Below, piece by piece: positions 8,572 through 16,824 of a DNA stretch of 64,000 nucleotides (the stretch's first letter is position 1; every line of letters starts with the position of its first letter). Under the pieces are notes generated by a model. The model saw only the letters and a program-made list of their open reading frames with translations. It ran no database searches and was not told where the DNA came from. The stretch lies in the NCBI RefSeq assembly GCF_902804475.1, contig NZ_CADCSU010000040.1, positions 38,328 through 102,327 on the forward strand, read 5' to 3'. A program made the position numbers and the translations under genes. This stretch comes from Flavobacterium bizetiae. Lineage in GTDB: Bacteria > Bacteroidota > Bacteroidia > Flavobacteriales > Flavobacteriaceae.

Positions 8572-9110
8572 TGAATTATATCGCTAAACTTACGGTTATA
8601 TTGGTCGCAATTTTGCTCATTTCATCTTGCAAAAAATCAGAAGCTGTTGTTGAGAAAAATAATTCTGAAACAAGAACTCTTAATAAAACCAGCGCGGATA
8701 GTGAATCTATTGAAGGACTATACGAAACACAAGCGGAACCGGACAATAGTAACGAGTGTGTGATGTCTATCGAAATTATCAAAGAAAAAAAGGGTTATTC
8801 TTATTTTCTTAAAACGAAACTTCGCCAGTTAAAAGGCATCGCCAATCTTACCGCGAACGAATCCGGAGAAAAAATTCTTGTTTTAGAAGGTATCGAATGG
8901 GATGAATACGAGGGTGATATTAGCCGTGAAGAAGACAATGATTCTATCGCTGACTCTGAATCCAATTCTCAACAGCCAGATATTCCAGTAGGAATTGGTG
9001 CCAGTTATACTAAAGACACGCTTACGATTCAGAATTATGGAAATGCTATGAATTCGTATACTAAGCTTTCAGAATGTGGGAGGAAATATATACAGCTTAT
9101 TAAGAAATAA
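8568..9110 (+). CDS. hypothetical lipoprotein coupled to nhaA
   Basis: This is a 180-residue lipoprotein with signal MMNYIAKLTVILVAILLISSC (lipidated Cys21). The mature part has an acidic low-complexity stretch (YEGDISREEDNDSIADSES) followed by a segment ending in SYTKLSECGRKYIQL. No family is recognised. Its ATG overlaps the nhaA stop by 4 nt; a second in-frame ATG follows at once. The tight coupling suggests a role linked to the antiporter, but nothing in the protein itself shows it. Confidence 0.75.
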   Translation: MMNYIAKLTVILVAILLISSCKKSEAVVEKNNSETRTLNKTSADSESIEGLYETQAEPDNSNECVMSIEIIKEKKGYSYFLKTKLRQLKGIANLTANESGEKILVLEGIEWDEYEGDISREEDNDSIADSESNSQQPDIPVGIGASYTKDTLTIQNYGNAMNSYTKLSECGRKYIQLIKK

Positions 9111-9122
9111 ATTCCAATTTTT

Positions 9123-9142
9123 TAAAATTCCAAATTCCAACT
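9123..9142. repeat. left arm of 20-nt perfect inverted repeat flanking the cytochrome gene
   Basis: TAAAATTCCAAATTCCAACT is the exact reverse complement of 9689-9708. The two arms enclose the cytochrome c gene, about 545 bp apart. The AATTCCAAATTCC word also recurs near 780. Confidence 0.7.
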
Positions 9143-9156
9143 GAATCCTTTGGCAA

Positions 9157-9561
9157 ATGAAGAGAATCCGTCATATTTTATTTTTTTTTATATCATTAAT
9201 TATTCTGCTTATTGGAATCATATTTTATCAAATAAAAACATACGCATCACCCGCCTATTCAATTTGCGCAATTCCAGTGCCTGCATTTTGCGGAAATCCT
9301 GATTCAACAGAAAATGAAACAAAGGGAAAAGAGATTTTTAATTCAAATTGTGCAGCGTGTCATAAAAAAAACTCAAGATCTACCGGACCTGCATTGTATC
9401 AAGTTGATTCATTAGTAATGAAAAAATGGTTAACAAATAAAAGAAACAAGATTGACAGTACTAAAATTGAACAATTTGGAATTGATTATCATAGAATTAA
9501 ATTTTCCAAAGTTTTAAATAAAAAAGATATAGGCGATTTAATTGAATATTGTCATAATTAA
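9157..9561 (+). CDS. membrane-anchored monohaem cytochrome c
   Basis: This is a 134-residue protein with an uncleaved-looking N-terminal hydrophobic anchor (ILFFFISLIILLIGIIFYQI) and one haem c motif CAACH (Cys65, Cys68, His69). GPALYQVD follows the haem motif as in class I cytochromes. A distal Met ligand is not obvious; Met90 is a candidate. It should carry electrons at the periplasmic face of the inner membrane. The partner is unknown, since no oxidase or reductase gene is near. Two extra cysteines (Cys37 and Cys45, AIPVPAFCG) lie before the haem domain. The gene sits between perfect 20-nt inverted repeats. Confidence 0.82.
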   Translation: MKRIRHILFFFISLIILLIGIIFYQIKTYASPAYSICAIPVPAFCGNPDSTENETKGKEIFNSNCAACHKKNSRSTGPALYQVDSLVMKKWLTNKRNKIDSTKIEQFGIDYHRIKFSKVLNKKDIGDLIEYCHN

Positions 9562-9688
9562 TAAACTCCAATTATTCCACAACTAGATTTCTTTCAATCT
9601 TTGATGAGTTACTTGTGTGACTTCTCCTCCGTCGAAGTTACAAACTAAATCAATAACACTTTTAAACAAAAAATCCCAAACCCCAACA

Positions 9689-9725
9689 AGTTGGAATTTG
9701 GAATTTTATCCCGAAGCTTCGGGAT
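9689..9725. repeat. right arm of inverted repeat plus ATCCCGAAGCTTCGGGAT palindrome
   Basis: AGTTGGAATTTGGAATTTTA at 9689-9708 mirrors 9123-9142. It runs directly into the perfect 18-nt palindrome ATCCCGAAGCTTCGGGAT at 9708-9725. Related CCCGAAGC words occur at about 763 and 22227, so this is a dispersed family. It could also act as a terminator between the convergent cytochrome and proC genes. Confidence 0.65.
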
Positions 9726-9741
9726 TGTAATTTATTAAATT

Positions 9742-10518
9742 TTATCCTTTGATTTGTTTCAAAGAAGTTTTAATTCCTTTTATTAAAGATGAACTGAAAC
9801 CATTGTGTTCCATTTCGTTCAAACCAACGATTGTACAGCCCTGAGGCGTCGTTACACGATCGATTAATTGTTCCGGATGTACTTTCTCCTCTAACAACAT
9901 TTTAGCCGCTCCTTTTACGGTTTGTGCTGCGATGGCTAATGCAGTTTGAGAATCAAAACCTATTTCGATTCCGGCTTGCATCGAAGCGCGAATATATCTT
10001 AAAGCATAAGCTGTTCCGCATGCTCCAAGAACTGTTGCTGCATCCATTAACTTTTCGTCGATTACAGGTGCTGTTCCCAAATCCTGAAACAAGTCAACAA
10101 TTGGCAATGCTTTTTCTCTGTCCTTTTCAGGGAAAGAAATACAGGTTGCCGATTCGCCAAACTGCGCTGCGATATTAGGCATAATACGCACTACCGGAAA
10201 AGTACCGTTTGTTTTTTCCTGAAGCACATCCAAAGATAAACCACTCACTGCCGAAGCAATAGTTTTTCCCGGAATTGCTGATAAAATTTCGGCAAAAACA
10301 GTATCAACCTGATAAGGCTTTATGGTTAAAATTACGACATCGGCCTCTTGAATATTATGTTTATTATCTGATGAAACCGTGATTCCGTATTCTGATAAAT
10401 ATTGAATACTCGCGATATTTCTTCTGGTAACGGTAACCTGATTATTTTTTGAGAATTTAGCAATTCCCAAGGCTATAGAAACCCCAAGATTTCCTCCTCC
10501 TATGATATGTACTTTCAT
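9742..10518 (-). CDS. proC: pyrroline-5-carboxylate reductase
   Basis: This 258-residue protein has the ProC Rossmann start MKVHIIGGGNLG and the family core AVSGLSLDVLQ, VVRIMPNIAAQ and ATVLGACGTAYALRYI. The C-terminal substrate-binding part is DRVTTPQGCTIVGLNEME. It reduces 1-pyrroline-5-carboxylate to proline with NAD(P)H in the cytoplasm. Length is close to the usual 260-280. The motif GACGTAYA replaces the more usual GSGPAY, a small deviation. No other proline gene is adjacent. Confidence 0.9.
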   Translation of the reverse strand: MKVHIIGGGNLGVSIALGIAKFSKNNQVTVTRRNIASIQYLSEYGITVSSDNKHNIQEADVVILTIKPYQVDTVFAEILSAIPGKTIASAVSGLSLDVLQEKTNGTFPVVRIMPNIAAQFGESATCISFPEKDREKALPIVDLFQDLGTAPVIDEKLMDAATVLGACGTAYALRYIRASMQAGIEIGFDSQTALAIAAQTVKGAAKMLLEEKVHPEQLIDRVTTPQGCTIVGLNEMEHNGFSSSLIKGIKTSLKQIKG

Positions 10519-10618
10519 TGCTTATTTATTGGCTGGTTAATAGCGAATTTTTCAGCCACAAATTACACAGATTTTACAGATCTTAAATCACTGCATTCTA
10601 TTAATTTGTTGCAAAAAC

Positions 10619-11968
10619 TTAGAAACCAAGAATCAATTTGGCTACTCCAAAGTAGAGCATAATTCCAAATACATCATTGGTTGTGGTAATAAACGGACCA
10701 GTTGCAATTGCGGGGTCAATTTTATTTTTATGTAAAAACAGCGGTACCAAAGTTCCTAATGTCGCAGCAAATAAGATTACTACAATCATCGAAATAGAAA
10801 TCGCGATTCCCACTAAATATTGTTGGTACATTACAGAATGATACGCCAATAAAAGCAATGAAATAATAGTTCCTGAAATCATCGAAACGCTTATCTCTTT
10901 ACTAAAATAACCTCTGCTAAATTCTTTTAATGTTCCGTTTGCCAAACCCTGCACCACAATTGCCGATGCCTGAACTCCAATATTTCCTGCAGTTGCAGAA
11001 AGTAACGGAACGAAAATAATTAAGGTTGAATATTTTTGAAAGGTAGCCTCGTTTCCTTTTAGAACAAATGATGCTACAATTTCGATTACCATTCCTATTA
11101 AAAGCCACGGCAAACGTGCTTTTGTAAGTTCAAGAACACTATCGTTTGATTCTACGTCTTGCGTAATACCCGCTGCTAATTGGTAATCCTTATCTGCTTC
11201 GTCCTTGATTACGTCTACGATATCATCGATGGTAATTCTTCCTACCAATCGTCCTAATTCATCTACCACCGGAATGGCCTCTAAATCGTATTTTTGCATG
11301 ATACGTGCTACCTCAACATCTTCGGTATCTACGTTTACAAAGTTTAATTTTCGAATATAAATATCAGAGATCTGTGTTTTGGTCGAAGTGGTTAGTAAAT
11401 CTTTTAATGACAATCTTCCTTTAAGGCGATTTTCATCATCAACTACATAAATAGAATGTACTCTGGAAACGTTTTCTGCCTGAATACGCATTTCTTTCAC
11501 ACAAGTTAATACATTCCAGTTTTCGTTGACTTTCACCAACTCTTTCCCCATCAAACCACCGGCAGAATTTTCGTCGTAACGCAACAAATCGACAATGTCT
11601 TTTGCGTGTTCAACGTCATTAAGTTCTGAGATTACCTCCGCTTTTATTTCTTGCGAAAGTTCACCAATAATATCCGCCGCGTCATTGGTTTCAAGCTCAT
11701 CAAGCTCTTCTGCAATTTCTTTAGGCGAAAGTCGGCTTAAGATATTTTCACGCAAGTCATCCTCTAGTTCCAGAAGAATTTCTGCCGTTTTATCACTATC
11801 TAAAACCTTAAAAATATAAGTTGCCTCGTCGAAATCCAGCTCATCCAGGATTTCGGCGATATCAGCGTGGTGCAGGTCATTAAGTAAAACTTCAAGTTCT
11901 TTGTCGTTTTTGCTAACGATATGTTCCTCTAACTGGTGGATTAATTCTTTGCTAACTTTGAACTCCAT
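10619..11968 (-). CDS. mgtE: magnesium transporter MgtE
   Basis: This is a 449-residue MgtE. The N-terminal superhelical domain (about 10-130) holds repeats such as [17 protein letters not shown]. The tandem CBS domains (about 135-255) contain [15 protein letters not shown] and [20 protein letters not shown] five-helix membrane pore follows (about 280-449) with [18 protein letters not shown] and [17 protein letters not shown]. It is an Mg2+ channel gated by cytoplasmic Mg2+ binding between the N and CBS domains. Its start overlaps the rsmA stop by 17 nt, so it is translated from the rsmA message. Confidence 0.95.
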   Translation of the reverse strand: MEFKVSKELIHQLEEHIVSKNDKELEVLLNDLHHADIAEILDELDFDEATYIFKVLDSDKTAEILLELEDDLRENILSRLSPKEIAEELDELETNDAADIIGELSQEIKAEVISELNDVEHAKDIVDLLRYDENSAGGLMGKELVKVNENWNVLTCVKEMRIQAENVSRVHSIYVVDDENRLKGRLSLKDLLTTSTKTQISDIYIRKLNFVNVDTEDVEVARIMQKYDLEAIPVVDELGRLVGRITIDDIVDVIKDEADKDYQLAAGITQDVESNDSVLELTKARLPWLLIGMVIEIVASFVLKGNEATFQKYSTLIIFVPLLSATAGNIGVQASAIVVQGLANGTLKEFSRGYFSKEISVSMISGTIISLLLLAYHSVMYQQYLVGIAISISMIVVILFAATLGTLVPLFLHKNKIDPAIATGPFITTTNDVFGIMLYFGVAKLILGF

Positions 11969-12737
11969 CGGCTTCTATTTTTTGAGTCAGAACAATAAAT
12001 TCGTCTACGCTAAGCTGCTCAGGACGTTTATCAAAGATAATGTCTAATCGCAATTCATCAGATAAATTTAATGTTTTCAAACTGTTACGTAATGTTTTTC
12101 GTCTTTGCTGAAAAGCCGTTTTTACTACTGTAAAAAACAACCTTTCTCCGCACGGAAGGCTATAATCTTCCTTTCGGGTCATTTTCATCACACCCGACTT
12201 GACCTTGGGCGGAGGAATAAAGACGTTTTCATCTACGGTAAACAGATACTCTGTATCATAGAAAGCCTGAGCCAGTACGGATAAAATTCCGTATGCTTTT
12301 GAGCCTTTTTTCTCGCATATTCTTTCAGCAACTTCTTTTTGAAACATCCCCGAAAATTCCGGAATCTGATGTTTGAATTCTAAAGTCCTGAAAACAATTT
12401 GCGTCGAAATATTATAAGGGAAATTTCCAATAATAGCGAATTGTTTATTTTCGTAAACCTCGTTTATATTGTATTTCAGGAAATCCTGAGAGATAATTTT
12501 ATCTTTTAGTTTTGGATAATTTTCACCCAAATACACCACAGATTCCCCATCGATCTCGATCACGTGCGTGTTAATTGGTTTGTCAAGCAAATACTTAGTC
12601 AACACACCCATCCCCGGTCCTATCTCTAAAACCTCATCGTATCCTTTTAAACTTAAAGTATCTGCAATTGCTTTTGCGATGCTTTCGTCTTTCAGGAAAT
12701 GTTGTCCTAAATGTTTTTTAGCTTTTACTTTTTCCAT
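11952..12737 (-). CDS. rsmA: 16S rRNA dimethyladenosine transferase
   Basis: This is a 261-residue RsmA (KsgA). It dimethylates two adjacent adenosines near the 3' end of 16S rRNA during small-subunit maturation. Motifs in order: [11 protein letters not shown] at the start, SAM-binding [13 protein letters not shown] (38-50), VIEIDGE, and catalytic NFPYNIS (from Asn105). The family consensus is NLPYNIS. The C-terminal helical domain contains [13 protein letters not shown]. The gene is upstream of, and overlaps, mgtE. The arrangement rsmA-mgtE, as I recall it, is common in Bacteroidetes. Confidence 0.96.
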   Translation of the reverse strand: MEKVKAKKHLGQHFLKDESIAKAIADTLSLKGYDEVLEIGPGMGVLTKYLLDKPINTHVIEIDGESVVYLGENYPKLKDKIISQDFLKYNINEVYENKQFAIIGNFPYNISTQIVFRTLEFKHQIPEFSGMFQKEVAERICEKKGSKAYGILSVLAQAFYDTEYLFTVDENVFIPPPKVKSGVMKMTRKEDYSLPCGERLFFTVVKTAFQQRRKTLRNSLKTLNLSDELRLDIIFDKRPEQLSVDEFIVLTQKIEADGVQS

Positions 12738-12799
12738 TTTTTTAGATTCTTAGATCCTTAGACCTCTTAGATTGTTAGATTTTCAAAATATCGAATAAT
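12738..12799. repeat. short-period TTAGA repeat tract
   Basis: The gap holds back-to-back variants of TTAGATTC, TTAGATCC, TTAGACCT and TTAGATTG with a period of 8-9 nt. Similar tracts occur at 13464-13507, 13820-13863, 54344-54394 and 60413-60452. Confidence 0.6.
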
Positions 12800-13276
12800 C
12801 TATTTCTTATTTATTTCTCGAAGCTGTTGAACATCCAATAAATCTTTTGCTCTATTTGCTTTAATTTTACTTGTAATCAAATCTTCTAAAGACAAAACAT
12901 TCCACTTTAAAAATGTTTTATCATTAACTGTGGTTTCCTCACTATCTCTATAAGCTTCATCAAAACTTTTATTTACTGAAAACTTGGTAATTAATTCTAA
13001 ATCCAAATCTACAGGAGAAAATTTGATTGATATATTTTGTTGTTCTTGCTTTACATTTTCAGGAAAATCATCAATTTCATACCCCATTTCATTAAAAACC
13101 ATCACTAGCTTTTTAAAATTTCCCTCTGTTGTTTCTATCCAAAAATCAACATCAGCTGAATGTCTTTGATATCCATGAAAATTAACAGCTCCTCCGCCAA
13201 CCATTAACATCCGAACTTTATATTTGTTCGCTAAAGCTATAAACTGATCAATATTCTGATCCCACAATTTTGACAT
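12800..13276 (-). CDS. nucleotidyltransferase (DUF6036/AbiEii-like)
   Basis: This is a 158-residue minimal nucleotidyltransferase. The active-site pattern is VGGGAVNFHG (26-35) followed by SADVDFW (Asp42, Asp44), with a third acidic patch DLDLELI. Near the end is the conserved SKIKANRAKDLLDVQQL helix seen in AbiEii/DUF1814-type enzymes. Members of this superfamily include toxins that add nucleotides to tRNA, as well as proteins of unknown role. It starts 1 nt after the stop of a 61-residue upstream gene, so the two are translationally coupled. Toxin-antitoxin function is a hypothesis only. Confidence 0.8.
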   Translation of the reverse strand: MSKLWDQNIDQFIALANKYKVRMLMVGGGAVNFHGYQRHSADVDFWIETTEGNFKKLVMVFNEMGYEIDDFPENVKQEQQNISIKFSPVDLDLELITKFSVNKSFDEAYRDSEETTVNDKTFLKWNVLSLEDLITSKIKANRAKDLLDVQQLREINKK

Positions 13277-13277
13277 C

Positions 13278-13463
13278 TTATTTTGTTTTTATTACAATTA
13301 TAAAATTGTCTTTGTTTTTATCCACTTTATTCTTCACGGGAAACCTGCTCATTCTTTCGCTTAAGCGTAAAAAACTATAAAATCTTTCCGTTTTAGACAA
13401 CTTCAAAAAATCTTCTTGTTGTTGCTTATTACTTTCTTCTTTAGTTTGAAATCGAACTTCCAT
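13278..13463 (-). CDS. small hypothetical protein coupled to nucleotidyltransferase
   Basis: This is a 61-residue basic protein with ATG at 13461-13463. Its core LSKTERFYSFLRLSERMSRFP looks like one amphipathic helix, and the tail DNFIIVIKTK is beta-like. No family is recognised with certainty. It ends 1 nt before the nucleotidyltransferase start, so it is the first gene of a two-gene unit. An antitoxin or adaptor role is possible from size and order alone. Confidence 0.65.
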   Translation of the reverse strand: MEVRFQTKEESNKQQQEDFLKLSKTERFYSFLRLSERMSRFPVKNKVDKNKDNFIIVIKTK

Positions 13464-13507
13464 AATTTCTTTTTTTAGATTCTTAGATTTCCAGACTAAA
13501 AGTCTCT
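13464..13507. repeat. short-period TTAGA repeat tract
   Basis: TTTTTAGATTCTTAGATTTC and neighbouring words continue the 8-9 nt period seen at 12738-12799. Confidence 0.45.
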
Positions 13508-13819
13508 TTAATGATCTGAAATTAATTCTAACTCTGTTCTGAAAGAAAGCAATTTATCAGCAAATAATGCCAAAGCTTCCTGATGAAATTTTGGTTCATC
13601 TTCGATATAATATCTTTCTAAAGTTTCTTTGCTATCCGTAACATACTGAACGGAATAAGTGATACCTCCCATTTCTTCTTCAATCATAACTCGTACGATT
13701 CTTGCCGAAGAAAATTTTTGCGTTGCCAGAATTTCCGGTATGTGTTTTTCCTGCATCCACTTTAGCCATTGGTCTTTAACGCTTTCGTGTATATTGGTAG
13801 TAACGTTGTAAATAATCAT
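13508..13819 (-). CDS. DUF4286 family protein
   Basis: This 103-residue protein starts MIIYNVTTNIHESV and has the DUF4286 features WLKWMQEKHIPEILAT, GGITYSVQY and YYIEDEPKFHQEALALFADKLL. The fold is expected to be a small ferredoxin-like alpha/beta domain, and the function is unknown. The family is common in Bacteroidetes. It lies between the TPR protein and the nucleotidyltransferase pair, separated from both by repeat tracts. The product name is secure as a family assignment only. Confidence 0.88.
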   Translation of the reverse strand: MIIYNVTTNIHESVKDQWLKWMQEKHIPEILATQKFSSARIVRVMIEEEMGGITYSVQYVTDSKETLERYYIEDEPKFHQEALALFADKLLSFRTELELISDH

Positions 13820-13963
13820 TTTTTTCTAAGGTTCTGAGATGCTGAGATTCTAAGGTTCTGAGTTTTATTTACCAGACTCTTAAAAGCAAATCATCGTATT
13901 ATTAATTCTTTGTTTATTTGTTAATTCGGTTAAACGGTTAAACAAATAACCAGTTAAACCAAA
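13820..13963. repeat. short-period CTAAG/CTGAG repeat tract and spacer
   Basis: CTAAGGTTCTGAGATGCTGAG and the following words repeat with a period near 9 nt. The rest of the gap holds AT-rich words such as GGTTAAACGGTTAAAC, an 8-nt tandem duplication. Confidence 0.5.
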
Positions 13964-15745
13964 CTACAAATTTTTATCTCCTCTTAACTCGCGGTATTTT
14001 TTTCTTGCATCAACAAAGTAAATACTATCCTGATGGTTAAAAATTACCTTTTCATATAAAGGTTTTGCCTTTTCTGTATCTTTCAACTCGTCGTTGTAAA
14101 TTTCTGCCGAAAAAAACAGCGCTTCATCTACATAAATTCCGTCGCCATGATTGTCAATGATCTGTTGATATTGGCTTAAAGCCGAATTAAAATCTTTTTG
14201 ACTTTCATATATTTTACCTAAACGCAACAATGTTACAGCTTCTATTTCCTGCCCTTTAAAGGTCTTTAGAATACTTTGAAACTGGGCAATTGCTTCCGGT
14301 TTCTTATTCTGATAAATCAAAAAGTCGCCTTTTGCAAATTGCTTCAATGCCGTTTGTGTCGAATCAGCAACCGTATTATCATTGATCAACAAAAAATATT
14401 CAAGAGCATCATTGGCGATCAATTGTGTATTGGCCGCTTTCAACTCTTTAAACTGTTTTAAAGCCCATTCGAAATCGCCTTTGTAATAACTCGTTTTCGC
14501 TGCTTTTAAACTTGCTTCGTGCGCCATAACATCATTCTTTAAATCCAATTGAATTTGCGAATAATAAATCAACGCCTGATTGAACTTTTCTTCTAAAAGC
14601 AAGATGTCTGCCAACTCCATCTTTGCATCTGCTTTTTGATAATCGTTCAAATTTAATTCTAACGCTTTTTTTATAATTGTCTTAGCTTCTTCAGTCTTTT
14701 TAAGATTAAAAGCCAGGAAATGCGCCTGAATAATTTGCAAAGATAAGGTAAAAGGAGTTATTTCATAGGTTGTAAGCAATTGTTGTAACTCTGCACTAAT
14801 AATTGGATAATCTTTTTCCTGTGCTCTGTCGATTTTAATTTGCATTAAATACGAATTCGTCTGTACTAATAAATCTAAATCTTTAGTATTAAGCAATATA
14901 AAATTCAGGATTTCCTCAGCCGTTTCAGTATCATCTTCATTTAAGGCAAACTGACTTAAATTGACAATACTCGAAAGTGATTCCGGTTCGCGTTTGTAAA
15001 TGGCTTTTTCCTGAATAAAGGCTTTTCCAAATTCTTTTTGCTGTACATAAAACCAACTTAGGTAATGATTCCAGAAAACGTCCTGATCTTTTTGAGTTCT
15101 TAAGATTAAAGCTTTTCGCATGGCATCTTTAAAAGCCGTATTATCCGTTTCACCGTTCATGAAACGCGATAATTGCGTTTGAATTAAATTGGCATTTTGC
15201 GGATTTTTATACGATTCTGTCAACAGAAGTTCGATCATCTGATCTGTTTTACCTAATTGCCCATACAACATCCCTATCTGGAAATTGAAATTGTAATTGG
15301 GCTGAATCTGCATTGCGGCCTGATACGATTTTAAGGCATATTCGAGCAATACTTTTTTCTCGAAAGAATTCGCAATTCCGTAAACATCATTCGGACTTGT
15401 TTTGATTTTTTCGATGGCCTGCTCGTAGTAATCTTTGGCTTTAGACTCGTTTTTCTGTAATTGAAAGTTATAGCCCAATTCTACTAAGAAAACACCTTGT
15501 TTGTATCGGTTATAACGTTCCTGAATGATTTTTTGTGCCAGATCAAATTGCTGCAATTGCTGATAACAATCTACCGTTCTTAAAAAATACTGAGTATTAG
15601 ATGGTGAAGCTTTTAAAAGCTCTTCGTAACTGATTTTAGCTTTCTCGAAATCACCTTTATCGTAGTAATATTGCGCCAATTGCTCATTTTGTGCAAATGC
15701 AAAACCAGACCATAATAAAACGATATAAATAAAGATGTTTTTCAT
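13964..15745 (-). CDS. exported tetratricopeptide-repeat protein
   Basis: This 593-residue protein has a cleavable signal (MKNIFIYIVLLWSGFAFAQ) and then TPR motifs along most of its length. Examples are QYYYDKGDFEKAKISYEELL near the start and ALSQYQQIIDNHGDGIYVDE near the end. It is probably a periplasmic or outer-membrane-associated scaffold. The C-terminal repeats resemble TolA-binding YbgF/BamD-like TPRs (VTLLRLGKIYESQKDFNSAL). No enzymatic domain is seen. It is the last gene in transcription order after a repeat-filled spacer that separates it from lgt. Confidence 0.8.
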   Translation of the reverse strand: MKNIFIYIVLLWSGFAFAQNEQLAQYYYDKGDFEKAKISYEELLKASPSNTQYFLRTVDCYQQLQQFDLAQKIIQERYNRYKQGVFLVELGYNFQLQKNESKAKDYYEQAIEKIKTSPNDVYGIANSFEKKVLLEYALKSYQAAMQIQPNYNFNFQIGMLYGQLGKTDQMIELLLTESYKNPQNANLIQTQLSRFMNGETDNTAFKDAMRKALILRTQKDQDVFWNHYLSWFYVQQKEFGKAFIQEKAIYKREPESLSSIVNLSQFALNEDDTETAEEILNFILLNTKDLDLLVQTNSYLMQIKIDRAQEKDYPIISAELQQLLTTYEITPFTLSLQIIQAHFLAFNLKKTEEAKTIIKKALELNLNDYQKADAKMELADILLLEEKFNQALIYYSQIQLDLKNDVMAHEASLKAAKTSYYKGDFEWALKQFKELKAANTQLIANDALEYFLLINDNTVADSTQTALKQFAKGDFLIYQNKKPEAIAQFQSILKTFKGQEIEAVTLLRLGKIYESQKDFNSALSQYQQIIDNHGDGIYVDEALFFSAEIYNDELKDTEKAKPLYEKVIFNHQDSIYFVDARKKYRELRGDKNL

Positions 15746-15910
15746 ATTTCAGTCTTTTTTCAGTATTCAGTTTTCAGTCTCAGTTTTCAGTCCCGGTTTT
15801 CAGTATTCAGTCTCTCCCAATAACTATCGGGATCAGCCTCAGTAATCATCGTAATTCACTGTAAACTGTCACTGCGACTGAAAACTGCGACTAAAAACTG
15901 CGACTGTAAA
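15746..15910. repeat. short-period CAGTTTTCAGT repeat array with inverted half
   Basis: The left half repeats TTTTCAGT, ATTCAGT and CTCAGT. The right half carries the opposite orientation, ACTGAAAACTGCGACT and ACTAAAAACTGCGACT. The two halves can form a large imperfect hairpin. The words have a period near 8-10 nt and are not coding. Confidence 0.65.
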
Positions 15911-16726
15911 CTATACTTTCTTAGATTTCCAGATTATCAAAGCTACGCCAATTAATATAAACGGAATACTAAGTATTTGTCCCATATTAATGATCATATT
16001 ATTCTCGAAGCTTTCCTGATTTTCTTTAAAAAATTCGATTATAAATCGGGCTACAAACATTAAAGTTAGGAAATATCCAAAAATTAATCCATCTGATTTT
16101 CTAATATTCTTTGATTTATAAAGATAAAGAACAATTCCGAAAATCAATAAATACGCAAATGCCTCATACAATTGCGTTGGATGCCTTGGGATCATATCGT
16201 CTCTTTCGAAAACAACACCCCAATTTCCGTTTGTTGGTTTTCCGTAGATTTCAGAATTCATAAAATTTCCAAATCTGATAAAAGCTCCTGTAACCGGAAC
16301 TCCAATGGCCATTTTATCTAAAATCCATAAAAATTTAACTTTGTATTTTCTACAGTATAAGATCATTGCGATCAAAACCCCAATTGATCCTCCGTGACTT
16401 GCCAATCCCTGATAACCTACAAATTTGTAAACTCCCGCTACTTTCTGAATAGGCAAAAGAATCTCTATTGGGTGTTGCAAAAAATAAGCTGGTTCATAAA
16501 AAAAACAATGTCCTAATCTTGCGCCTAAAATGGTCCCAACAATTACATAAACCAGTAAACTATCGAGATTATCCAGCGAAAGATGTTCTTTTTTGTAAAT
16601 ACTTCTTACGATATAATACCCCAGTAAAAGCCCGCAAGCAAAAAGAGCTCCATAATATTTTAAAGGAAAACTATCTGTTATCATGAAAATAACCGGATCT
16701 ACATTCCAATTTAAAATTCCGTTCAT
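15911..16726 (-). CDS. lgt: prolipoprotein diacylglyceryl transferase
   Basis: This is a 271-residue inner-membrane Lgt with about seven hydrophobic helices. Signature residues are YYGALFACGLLLGYY, GARLGHCFFYEP (68-79), His111 in SHGGSIG, the core RFGNFMNSEIYG (Arg151 to Gly162) and RHPTQLYEA (181-189). It transfers diacylglycerol from phosphatidylglycerol to the lipobox cysteine of preprolipoproteins. That makes it the first maturation step for the many lipoproteins in this window. The ATG at 16724-16726 is standard. Confidence 0.96.
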   Translation of the reverse strand: MNGILNWNVDPVIFMITDSFPLKYYGALFACGLLLGYYIVRSIYKKEHLSLDNLDSLLVYVIVGTILGARLGHCFFYEPAYFLQHPIEILLPIQKVAGVYKFVGYQGLASHGGSIGVLIAMILYCRKYKVKFLWILDKMAIGVPVTGAFIRFGNFMNSEIYGKPTNGNWGVVFERDDMIPRHPTQLYEAFAYLLIFGIVLYLYKSKNIRKSDGLIFGYFLTLMFVARFIIEFFKENQESFENNMIINMGQILSIPFILIGVALIIWKSKKV

Positions 16727-16767
16727 CTTGCTTTATTTTTTTGTTCAAGTTCCTAGCTAAAATTAAG

Positions 16768-16799
16768 AAACCTAACAGATTTTAAAAACCTGTTAGGTT
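16768..16799. terminator. hairpin CCTAACAG...CTGTTAGG
   Basis: AACCTAACAGATTTTAAAAA followed by CCTGTTAGGTT forms a stem in the gap downstream of serS and upstream of lgt. It is related in design to the palindrome at 44148-44178. Confidence 0.6.
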
Positions 16800-16824
16800 G
16801 ACTATAAGAACTATAAAAGTTATT

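Noticed and set aside
9708..9725. 18-nt palindrome as an operator for proC
   Set aside because: It lies downstream of proC (minus strand) and matches a dispersed repeat family, so a terminator or repeat is more likely.
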